A DNA stretch of 6,019 nt from Rickettsiella sp. (GTDB lineage Bacteria > Pseudomonadota > Gammaproteobacteria > Diplorickettsiales > Diplorickettsiaceae). Below, in pieces: positions 1-5,815 of the stretch. The notes under the pieces were generated by a model. It saw only the letters and a program-made list of their open reading frames with translations. It was not told where the DNA came from and ran no database searches. Where the stretch lies: NCBI GenBank assembly GCA_031119195.1, contig JAVHYG010000107.1, forward strand, positions 1 to 6,019, in the 5' to 3' direction. A program made the translations under genes and the position numbers. Positions within the stretch are counted from its first letter, which is position 1. The number at the start of each line of letters is the position of its first letter.

Positions 1-503
1 TTTATACACATAAGCTACTTGATTATCGGGGTCAGGAATTAATTTTAAAAGAAAATACCAATCCTTTTGCTTGGGTGATATTAGCGCAGTTAGCGGCGAT
101 AAAAACCAAGAAAGATAGTAAGGGACGCTTTCAGCAAAAATTTAAATTAGTTCGTCAACTATACAAGCACGATTTTAATCGTGAGATGGTGATTGACTTA
201 CTCACATTTATGGACTGGGTACTAACGCTGCCTAAGTCTTTAGAAATACGTTATAATCGAGAAATTCAGCAATTTGAAAAGGAGCACTGTATGACCTACA
301 TTACAAGTTTCGAACGTCACGGAATTCAAAAAGGGATTCAACAAGGAGAATATACTTTTCTATCGGAACTTTTAGAACATAAATTCAAACAGATACCTCT
401 AGAATACCGTAAAAAAATGGAGCAAGCGGATCCTTCTACCTTACTAAATTGGGGAAAACGAACGTTAGAAGCGAAAAATTTATTGGAAGTATTTGAGGAA
501 TAA
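1..503 (+). CDS. Rpn-family recombination-promoting nuclease / putative transposase, C-terminal part (5' partial)
   Basis: The frame is open from base 3 to the TAA at 501-503 (166 codons), so the gene begins upstream of the window. The GTG at 75 is an internal valine, not a start. The first residues visible (YTHKLLDYRGQEL, then NPFAWVILAQL) match the region after the catalytic core in Rpn/YhgA-like PD-(D/E)XK proteins, where a conserved L-x-DYR and NPFA-x-x-x-xA-x-L pattern occurs. The C-terminus has the glycine-rich GIQKGIQQGE helix followed by LLEHKFKQIP and a final LLNWGKRTLEAKNLLEVF helix, which is DUF4351-like. Family members are RecA-independent DNA nucleases or transposase relatives and are often multicopy in intracellular bacteria. 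The catalytic residues lie outside the window, so activity cannot be judged. No terminator hairpin of convincing length follows. Confidence 0.8.
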   Translation, partial: YTHKLLDYRGQELILKENTNPFAWVILAQLAAIKTKKDSKGRFQQKFKLVRQLYKHDFNREMVIDLLTFMDWVLTLPKSLEIRYNREIQQFEKEHCMTYITSFERHGIQKGIQQGEYTFLSELLEHKFKQIPLEYRKKMEQADPSTLLNWGKRTLEAKNLLEVFEE

Positions 504-942
504 CGAAATACGCTTTTAATTAACTTTTCTATGCTAATACTTTATCGCATTATTTTAAAAGAAAGGTACTATCCACTTCAGTGGTGTTTTCGAAAATTCT
601 AGTGACATTACTTTACAAGACTCGGAAAAGGATAGAAAAAGTAGCAGTTTACTGCATTTTAATAGAAGAAGGCCTAAAACAGTAAAAGTTTGCGAAGCTT
701 TTTTAAGTCTTTTTCTAATTGTTGAAATATACTAATTACAGAAATGGAGACGAGATATTTTGCTGTATACTTCTAATTCTGTGATTATTTTTTTTTACTG
801 TTTTCAGTATTGGCTTTACCACCACCCTAAGCATCTAATTCTTCAATAGTTTTTTTTATATTGAGCATTTTCTTTTTCTAAGTTTTCAATTGTTGGTTTC
901 TTAGGTATTTTTTTGCATAAACGATTAAATAAAAATTTTCAA
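504..942. other. Convergent intergenic gap with eroded coding sequence
   Basis: This gap separates the plus-strand Rpn gene from the minus-strand block, so the two flanking genes converge here. Bases 504-673 hold nothing I can assign. Two tiny palindromes (573-584 and 644-655) have stems of only 4-5 bp and are not credible terminators. Bases 674-938 carry minus-strand coding debris, described separately. Confidence 0.6.
674..938 (-). pseudogene. Decayed coiled-coil protein gene remnant
   Basis: Reading the minus strand from 938 gives a plausible protein stretch containing IPKKPTIENLEKENAQYKK. It is then broken at a run of eight A (T on the plus strand, 850-857). Removing one base restores TIEELDA, then a TAG (827-829), then GGGKANTENSKKK and a TAA (785-787). 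The same frame resumes after a further TAG (773-775) and ends with IFQQLEKDLKKLRKLLLF and a TAG at 674-676. The heptad-like leucine and charged composition suggests a coiled coil. No start codon, family or function can be named. It lies directly after the stop of the 563-residue gene and may be its lost tail or a separate dead gene. The call rests only on protein-like composition across a frameshift and several stops. Confidence 0.35.
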
Positions 943-2634
943 TTACCTTATAAAATTTCTTCGAAAATCATTTGTTGATTCTTGCGATAACTCTAATGTA
1001 TCGGATTCAGTTTCCCTAGACTTCGCTGGTACTTGTTGAAAAAAAGAATATTTATTGAAAAGTGTAGTATTAGAATCTAAAGCTGCTGTATTTTTTTCTA
1101 AAATATTTTCTACTAAGTTGCGAAATTCTTTACGCTTTTCCGCTGTGAATTTGATATAAGGTTCAAAAATTATCAACCCGTGAATTAGCATAGTTGTCAA
1201 TTCATTTTCTCGATCGTTATTTTTAACAATATCCATCCATATTTCTTCACTTGTTTTTGGTGAATTTAATATAGCTAACCAAGCATGCCAATTAATAGGT
1301 AAATTTCCATCATGGTTTTTGCAGCTTTCAAAAAAATTTTCAACATCAACTGCTAAAAGTTTGTCCGGATACAGATTAAAATTTTCTGCTACTGCTTCAA
1401 GTGCAGTAATAATTTTAGCGGGTCTTTCATAAACCATCGTACTATTTTCTAAGATAGACATATATATTTCTTGATTTTCTTTACTTATTCCAGGATCATT
1501 TGAATATTTATGTAATAGAAAATAGAGTGCATCACCATAATGCATACCGATAGGTTTAGATAAAAGACTCCTGCAAGGAAAAATGTCACTCAATTTAAAT
1601 ACTCTGTCTAAATACTTACCGCACCTTTCTTGTGGCTTATTAAAATCGTAATATACATTCGTCAGATCAAAGTCAAACGACTCATGTATAGCTTTTTTAA
1701 GTATATCTGCCGCTGCTTGATTATTCGCTTCCAAGAGTTTTTCTTTTAAAAATTCTAGGGCAGGACCATAAATCTCTAAGATAAATTGGCGTTCTGCATC
1801 AGTTAGCATATTAGCCCAAAACGTGTGGCCTAAATCATGTAGCCAAGCAGCTACTGGACCTGCTCTCCATTCATGAACAGTTTTAAGGTTAGATCTAACA
1901 TTTGGTGAATAGATTGCAGCAATATGATAGTTTTTTCTGTGCGCATCTCTAAGAGTTTCAGGATTCACACTACCAAAAACATTTGCCAATTGCATGGGCG
2001 CTGAATTCATTTTCTGGAAAATGAATTCAGACAGGGATAAAGATGGAATTACATACTGAGTATAAGGATAATCGCTGTAAGACAGATCTACTATTTGTAA
2101 AAGAGGTATATTGTTAATAAGAATATCAATTAACTGATCGGAAGGATGCTCTAATAAACTAGAAAATTCTGTTTTTATCAGCCATTGCTCAATAGAGGGT
2201 AGATTAAGTACATAGCTTTCTAATTCCTGAATATCAATGTTAAACCCAATTTTTTCTAAATCATCACAAACATTTGTTAAATATTCGTTTCCCAGCACAC
2301 TTATTTCCCCTTCTGCAACTAACGATTCCACCTCTACGCTGTAATCCCGTTTGGTATCACTATCTTCTTGGCGTAAAATTTGTGTAGGCGTATATTGCAT
2401 TTTTACCATGAGATAAAGATAGGCAGTAGCACCTTTAGAATAAGGTATCAGCTCCTGGCGTATCAGGTAAATGAGATAGAGGTGACAATCAGCATCATTC
2501 CAAATTTCATCTGTGGAATTACCGTGCTCAATTGCTTGTTTAAGGGTTTTTACTTTAGGATTTTCTGGCGTTAATTGTGATAAAAAACGGGGTATTATTT
2601 TATTTTTACTTACAAAAGACAATAAATCCAACAT
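943..2634 (-). CDS. Large helical protein with HD-like His cluster; candidate Dot/Icm-type effector
   Basis: This is an intact 563-residue protein with no signal peptide and no convincing membrane segment; I do not recognise a named family. The most conserved-looking stretch is residues about 228-275. It contains H232, H237, H254 and the string WLHDLGH (H266, D267, H270), followed by H317, E318 and D350. An HD doublet about 29 residues after H237 resembles HD-superfamily metal phosphohydrolases, but the full H...HD...D signature cannot be confirmed by eye. The last 30 residues are rich in Glu, Ser and Thr (RETESDTLELSQES), with Phe at position -3. This resembles the E-block and C-terminal hydrophobic residue of Dot/Icm substrates. 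ATG 2632-2634 is preceded by a weak GAG ribosome site, a dyad and a PmrA-box-like element, suggesting its own regulated transcript. The CDS is certain; the effector role is inferred. Confidence 0.85.
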   Translation of the reverse strand: MLDLLSFVSKNKIIPRFLSQLTPENPKVKTLKQAIEHGNSTDEIWNDADCHLYLIYLIRQELIPYSKGATAYLYLMVKMQYTPTQILRQEDSDTKRDYSVEVESLVAEGEISVLGNEYLTNVCDDLEKIGFNIDIQELESYVLNLPSIEQWLIKTEFSSLLEHPSDQLIDILINNIPLLQIVDLSYSDYPYTQYVIPSLSLSEFIFQKMNSAPMQLANVFGSVNPETLRDAHRKNYHIAAIYSPNVRSNLKTVHEWRAGPVAAWLHDLGHTFWANMLTDAERQFILEIYGPALEFLKEKLLEANNQAAADILKKAIHESFDFDLTNVYYDFNKPQERCGKYLDRVFKLSDIFPCRSLLSKPIGMHYGDALYFLLHKYSNDPGISKENQEIYMSILENSTMVYERPAKIITALEAVAENFNLYPDKLLAVDVENFFESCKNHDGNLPINWHAWLAILNSPKTSEEIWMDIVKNNDRENELTTMLIHGLIIFEPYIKFTAEKRKEFRNLVENILEKNTAALDSNTTLFNKYSFFQQVPAKSRETESDTLELSQESTNDFRRNFIR

Positions 2635-2662
2635 AGTTCTAATCTCAAAATGTATTAGAACT
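2635..2662 (-). promoter_or_regulatory. Perfect 9-bp dyad next to the start codon
   Basis: The arms AGTTCTAAT and ATTAGAACT flank a 10-base spacer, and the downstream arm abuts the ATG at 2634. In the transcript it could fold into a hairpin with the only ribosome-site candidate (GAG) at the end of the loop. As DNA, the half-sites are about two helical turns apart, which suits a dimeric repressor. No specific regulator is identified. Confidence 0.5.
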
Positions 2663-2664
2663 TG

Positions 2665-2697
2665 AATATATCTATCTAAAATTAAACTTTTCTTAAA
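2665..2697 (-). promoter_or_regulatory. Candidate promoter with PmrA-box-like tandem repeat
   Basis: Minus-strand bases 2697-2681 read TTTAAG-AAAAG-TTTAAT, two YTTAAK hexamers spaced by five bases. That is the layout of the enterobacterial PmrA box and of the related tandem TTAA element used in Legionella and Coxiella. Ten bases downstream is TATATT (2670-2665), a reasonable -10. The repeat therefore covers the place where a -35 would lie, as expected for an activator that replaces a poor -35. It serves the 563-residue gene. The AT-rich background makes chance matches possible. Confidence 0.4.
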
Positions 2698-2728
2698 CTT
2701 AAAAAAATAAAATTATCTAATTCAGTTA

Positions 2729-2863
2729 TTAATTTGCTAAAATACTTACCAGCGAAAAAAATAAATCTCCATTTTTTAATTCTGAAATAGGATGAAATCT
2801 ATCGCTTGCGGGGCATAAGCCAATTATAAAATCTAAAAAAGATAGTATGCATAAATTCCTTGG
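2729..2863 (-). pseudogene. Short open frame remnant between kinase and putative effector
   Basis: A 44-codon stretch without stops runs from 2863 to a TAA at 2729-2731. It reads like protein in the middle (GLCPASDRFHPISELKNGD, then LFFSLVSILAN). It has no ATG, GTG or TTG in frame and no ribosome site, so it is not an intact gene. It includes a small GC-rich island (about 2803-2819) that stands out from the surrounding AT-rich sequence. It may be debris of a lost gene or a piece of a dispersed repeat. The open length alone could arise by chance. Confidence 0.2.
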
Positions 2864-2919
2864 TTAAAATTTTTCTTTCCGATTCTTGAGGTTGTATCGT
2901 GAGATTATTAAGCTATTAT

Positions 2920-4902
2920 CTACTCATCTGAGGTAATCGACATTTTAGCTGAATCTTTAGTTTCTGCTGTAATTTGCAGTAACAATTGATAAATTTCTTT
3001 TGCTTCAGCAAACGATTTTTTTTGTAAAGCAGTTTCTAATTCCTGACACACTTGTTCTAAACGACGTGCACCGCAATAAGCTGCTCCTCCTTTCCATTTA
3101 TGCACAAGTGCTCGAATAGCTGACCAATCATTAGCTTGATAGTGTTGGTCTAACTCTTCTAATTCTTTACTGAGATCGCTAACGAGTAAAGCAAACCCTT
3201 CTTTAAGCAATTCTTGGCTACCCATTAAATCTAGACCTCGTTCAATGTCTAAAATAGGAATAGCTTGTAAAAGATCAAACGATTTAGAAACGAAGCTTGG
3301 GAAAAGGTGTTGTTGCTGATTTCTTACAAAGGCATGCAATATTTCCGAGGCTTTTTTTAGTGTTAAAGGTTTTGTATAGACGGCATTCATCCCATTGGCT
3401 AAGCAACTGCGCTTTTTTTCTGCTGCAATGTGTGCTGTTAAACCAATTATTGGGACAGTTGGATTGCGTTGCCATTCTTTTAAACGAATTCGACGCGTTA
3501 TTTTACAACCATCGTTATCCGGTAAGCCTACATCCATTAATATAAGATCATAATGTTTTTTTTCAATATACCCTAATGCTGTTTTTCCATCCGGTGCATC
3601 ATCAACTTGGCAATTAAGCTTTGCCATGACTCTTTGCGCTACTTTAGTCGCTATCGGATTGTCTTCTACAACTAATACCCGACTACCTGTGACCTCTGTT
3701 TCTTCTTGTGAAAAACAAGCGCGCTCTACTTTTTCATCTACTACTCTTTCATGCGCTTCAAATGAATATGGTTCTTCTAAGCCATTGTCATAAATCAATA
3801 ACGATGCTTGAAAAGGAATCAGACAAGTAAAAGTTGACCCTTGATTGGGTTTACTAATTAGATGAATTTCTCCACCTAAATCATCGATAAATTGCTTAAC
3901 TACCGATAACCCTAAGCCAGTCCCTGGATAAATTCCTTTGTAAGAAGGTGTTAATCGCTTGAAGCGTGTATAAACCTCATTGTGCTTACTTAGAGGAATT
4001 CCCATTCCCGTATCACTCACACTCAGTTTAACGATCACTTGGTCTAAGCGCAGTTTATTTTTCATCAAACGGGCTATAACTTTAATTTCACCTTCATCAG
4101 TAAACTTAAGCGCATTAGTTACCAGTTCTAACAAAATTCGCTGAACGCGTATGGGATCACCCATTAAATAGTTTGGAATAGTTTTATCATAATCAAAATG
4201 TAAAGAAAGATTTTTTATGACTGCTTGCGGTTTATTCAAACGGACCACTTCTTCCAATGTTTGATGAAGATCAAATTTCTTCTTTAATAGTGGAATTTCA
4301 CCACTAGCGACTTGAATACTTTCTAATATTTTATTCAGAAATTGTAATAAAGCATCGCTGGATTGGACGAGATCATCGGCATATTCCAACACTTTCTTAG
4401 GATCATCTGCTTGCATTCGGATTAACTGTGCGCAGCCTACGATTCCTGTCAAAGGCGTTCGGATATCATGCCGCATATTTTCGAGAAATTCTGTTTTGGC
4501 TTGATTCGCTACTTCAGCCTTTTCTTTGGCTAGAATAAGTGCCTGTTTTTTATCGGTTATATCAATATAGACACCCAGTATACCTATGACTTTCTGGTTT
4601 TCATCATAAAGAGGGACTTTACTACCCGACAAAATACTTTCTTCATTCAATATTAGCATTGGAACTTCTTTATCCAAAATAGACTTTCCAGTGCTGATAA
4701 TAAAATTATCTTCCTCTTGGTAAATCTCTGCTATTTTTTTACTCCAGGGTAATTCATAATCATTTTTTCCTATGGGATTATCGCCCACAACAGCAGAAAA
4801 ATTGTGATTACATAATGTATATATAGAATTAATATCTTTGACAAAAATATAATTGGGTAAATTTTTAATAATACATTTTAATAAGTGAGTATTTATTTGC
4901 AT
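2920..4902 (-). CDS. Soluble hybrid sensor histidine kinase (PAS-HisKA-HATPase-REC-Hpt)
   Basis: Residues are numbered from the upstream ATG at 4938 (672 residues). Domains in order: PAS at about 18-130 (NLPNYIFVKD...YELPW, of the ArcB-like type); a short coiled linker; HisKA with phosphoacceptor H157 in NMRHDIRTP; HATPase_c with N-box N275, G1 DTGMG at 309-313 and G2 GTGLGL at 339-344; REC at about 420-535 with acidic E425/D426, phospho-acceptor D469, T501 and K523; and a C-terminal Hpt with H613 in HKWKGG. All phosphorelay residues are present, so it should be active. No transmembrane helix or signal peptide is visible, so it is cytosolic and should sense an internal cue. The PAS ligand is unknown. 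I prefer the start at ATG 4900-4902 (residue 13), preceded by AAGGAAAG. The upstream ATG has no ribosome site and lies in a dyad loop. No partner response regulator is adjacent, so the kinase looks orphan. Confidence 0.93.
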   Translation of the reverse strand: MQINTHLLKCIIKNLPNYIFVKDINSIYTLCNHNFSAVVGDNPIGKNDYELPWSKKIAEIYQEEDNFIISTGKSILDKEVPMLILNEESILSGSKVPLYDENQKVIGILGVYIDITDKKQALILAKEKAEVANQAKTEFLENMRHDIRTPLTGIVGCAQLIRMQADDPKKVLEYADDLVQSSDALLQFLNKILESIQVASGEIPLLKKKFDLHQTLEEVVRLNKPQAVIKNLSLHFDYDKTIPNYLMGDPIRVQRILLELVTNALKFTDEGEIKVIARLMKNKLRLDQVIVKLSVSDTGMGIPLSKHNEVYTRFKRLTPSYKGIYPGTGLGLSVVKQFIDDLGGEIHLISKPNQGSTFTCLIPFQASLLIYDNGLEEPYSFEAHERVVDEKVERACFSQEETEVTGSRVLVVEDNPIATKVAQRVMAKLNCQVDDAPDGKTALGYIEKKHYDLILMDVGLPDNDGCKITRRIRLKEWQRNPTVPIIGLTAHIAAEKKRSCLANGMNAVYTKPLTLKKASEILHAFVRNQQQHLFPSFVSKSFDLLQAIPILDIERGLDLMGSQELLKEGFALLVSDLSKELEELDQHYQANDWSAIRALVHKWKGGAAYCGARRLEQVCQELETALQKKSFAEAKEIYQLLLQITAETKDSAKMSITSDE

Positions 4903-4910
4903 AGAATTAG

Positions 4911-4919
4911 TCTTTCCTT
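4911..4919 (-). promoter_or_regulatory. Ribosome binding site that decides the kinase start
   Basis: AAGGAAAG on the minus strand lies about 9 bases before the ATG at 4902. No purine-rich site precedes the upstream ATG at 4938, so translation most likely begins at the internal methionine. The local AAGGA also matches the ANGGA core of CsrA/RsmA sites, which may be coincidence. Confidence 0.5.
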
Positions 4920-4924
4920 TTATT

Positions 4925-4954
4925 AAAAATGTTGGCATCTAAATCAACATTTTT
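4925..4954 (-). promoter_or_regulatory. Perfect 10-bp dyad in the kinase leader
   Basis: The arms AAAAATGTTG and CAACATTTTT flank a 10-base spacer that contains the upstream ATG. A weak -10 (TATACA, 4964-4959) lies just before it, so the dyad would sit at the very start of the transcript. It could be an operator or a leader hairpin. Its geometry resembles the dyad before the 563-residue gene, but the arm sequence differs. Confidence 0.45.
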
Positions 4955-4958
4955 GTTA

Positions 4959-4964
4959 TGTATA
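4959..4964 (-). promoter_or_regulatory. Candidate -10 of the kinase promoter
   Basis: TATACA on the minus strand lies about 58 bases before the preferred ATG. At 17 bases upstream there is only TTTCAA as a -35. A better TTGACT lies about 24 bases upstream, which is too far. The assignment is tentative. Confidence 0.25.
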
Positions 4965-5044
4965 CTACTAAAATTTTCTTCTTGAAAAAGTCAAAAAAAA
5001 TGAAATTATTTTAGTATTTTGTCTTACTTTTTTTTAATTCAGTA

Positions 5045-5374
5045 TCAACGAGTTTTTACTAATAGACATTGCTTTTTTATCGTTTGTTGTGCCACTCTTT
5101 CCATATCAGTAATAGCTAAAAATGTTCCTTTGGCTAATTCTCCTACTGCAAACAATTCTTTTATAATACAAATCATTCTTTCTAAATAATTTTTAGAAAG
5201 AATAGCAACAAGCTTAGCTTTATTTATGCCTTGTCGCTTCAAATAACAGGCCAGTTGAGTAGAACGTTCATTTAGTTCTTTGTAGAGGTAATATTGCTCT
5301 TTATAACTTGAGGCAAGACCTTGTGGAAAAGATAAACAATTAGTTTTAAATAAATTAAGAAAAGGCACAGACAT
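5045..5374 (-). pseudogene. Truncated NRPS-type adenylation (AMP-binding) domain, N-terminal fragment
   Basis: This 109-codon frame aligns by eye with the start of nonribosomal peptide synthetase adenylation domains. FLNLFKTNCLSFP corresponds to the usual LFE-x-Q-x-x-x-x-P entry. YYLYKELNERSTQLACYL is the A1 core region (normally LTYxELN-x-x-x-NQLA). INKAKLVAILSKNYLERMICI matches the following V-AI-L-x-R-S-x-EMI strand. After KELFAVG the similarity stops, and about 30 unrelated-looking residues lead to a TGA. Intact domains are about 500 residues, so the ATP-binding and substrate-pocket motifs are all missing. The ATG at 5374 has a GGA at a usable distance, so a peptide could still be made, but no enzyme activity is possible. 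It probably remains from a larger deleted gene. A frame-shifted upstream stretch (LLLNENNKYG) may be more of the same. Confidence 0.6.
5175..5203. repeat. Perfect 12-bp inverted repeat with 5-base loop
   Basis: ATTCTTTCTAAA and TTTAGAAAGAAT flank TAATT, inside the adenylation fragment. It is the longest perfect dyad I found in the window. It is not followed by a T-run on either strand, so it is not a standard intrinsic terminator. Confidence 0.55.
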
Positions 5375-5635
5375 AATATTCCGTATTTATTATTTTCATT
5401 TAAAAGTAAATTAGGGCGTTTGACCATTGCGGAACAAAGAGAAAGAAACAGCGGTTTTGCTATCATCGTGCATCCACATGCCCTACTAGCCTAAGGTTGA
5501 GGCAAGTATACTATTTTATTTGCTAATAAAATAAAAACTATTTAATTTTTATTTCAAAATAGTTAATAGATATATATTATTTTGCTAACTAGAGCTACGG
5601 GAGAATTAAACACTGCGCTAAGATGAAGAAAAAGA
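5375..5635. other. Divergent AT-rich intergenic region with two AT-only dyads
   Basis: This gap lies between the minus-strand adenylation fragment and the plus-strand small gene/helicase pair, so it should hold divergent promoters. Bases 5512-5533 form a perfect 9-bp dyad (TATTTTATT, loop TGCT). Bases 5536-5564 form an 8-bp dyad (AACTATTT / AAATAGTT, 13-base loop). TATATT/TATTAT at 5573-5580 is a possible plus-strand -10 with only a poor -35. Bases 5375-5510 show no gene I can defend. Confidence 0.35.
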
Positions 5636-5815
5636 GTGGTTGTTTTTGAGTATCGTAAAGGTATAAAACTCTTTATTCATCCCGTTCAAAACACTATAGT
5701 TGTAAGCGTCTGTCAAGCTTCAATTGGCTATCATTTGGACAATAACCCTGATAGAATGCCCCTTTTTAGAGCTAAAGACGTTACTTGGCTCACTTTCAGC
5801 CAGGAACTTTTTTAG
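5636..5815 (+). CDS. Small protein overlapping the helicase start; possible divergent CsrA-like RNA-binding protein
   Basis: A GTG-started frame of 59 codons ends in TAG at 5813-5815. It is unusually long for this AT-rich sequence and shares one base with the helicase start (TAGTG), a typical coupling arrangement. Laid against E. coli CsrA without gaps at the start, RKGIKLFI falls on RVGETLMI. IVVSV falls near the third strand, and P38-x6-R45 falls on P37-x6-R44; R44 is a key RNA contact in CsrA. Five short beta-like segments are visible (VVVFEY, KLFIHP, IVVSVC, SIGYHL, PLFRAKD), in the CsrA order and at about the same length. The resemblance is weak: the usual LTRR becomes FEYR and the central GNQVRIG is lost. 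The ribosome site is poor (only an A/G-rich GAAGAAAAAGA). The frame could also be an eroded gene. I am fairly confident of coding origin but unsure of family. Confidence 0.45.
   Translation: MVVFEYRKGIKLFIHPVQNTIVVSVCQASIGYHLDNNPDRMPLFRAKDVTWLTFSQELF
5662..5667 (+). promoter_or_regulatory. Weak internal promoter candidate
   Basis: TATAAA lies 16 bases after TTGTTT (5640-5645). If used, it would transcribe the helicase without the full small frame. It lies inside coding sequence, so it may be chance. Confidence 0.2.
5802..5805 (+). promoter_or_regulatory. Ribosome binding site of the helicase
   Basis: AGGA lies nine bases before the GTG at 5815, inside the end of the small upstream frame. 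It decides the GTG start, because the frame has no ATG between its upstream stop and the conserved N-terminus. Confidence 0.65.

Noticed and set aside
75..77. GTG as start of the left-edge gene
   Set aside because: The frame is open to the window edge and the upstream residues match the family, so this is an internal valine.
573..655. Two small palindromes (573-584, 644-655) as terminators for the Rpn gene
   Set aside because: The stems are only 4-5 bp with no proper T-run; such palindromes are expected by chance.
2380..2574. 64-codon plus-strand frame
   Set aside because: It lies fully inside the 563-residue gene on the other strand and its product has no recognisable features; it is a shadow frame.
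3284..3545. Short frames on both strands within the REC-coding part of the kinase
   Set aside because: They overlap an unambiguous receiver domain in another frame and are explained by it.
5272..5466. 64-codon minus-strand frame upstream of and overlapping the adenylation fragment
   Set aside because: Its 3' part overlaps the recognisable A1 region in a different frame and reads as low-complexity hydrophobic residues. Only its middle (LLLNENNKYG) might be frame-shifted adenylation linker.
5417..5495. Plus-strand open stretch (LTIAEQRERNSGF...) in the divergent gap
   Set aside because: It has no start codon, no ribosome site and no recognisable family, and the length is compatible with chance.
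5711..5716. Perfect TTGACA on the minus strand, with a TATAGT downstream
   Set aside because: The spacing to TATAGT is only 12 bases, no gene follows at a sensible distance, and the site lies inside the small plus-strand frame.
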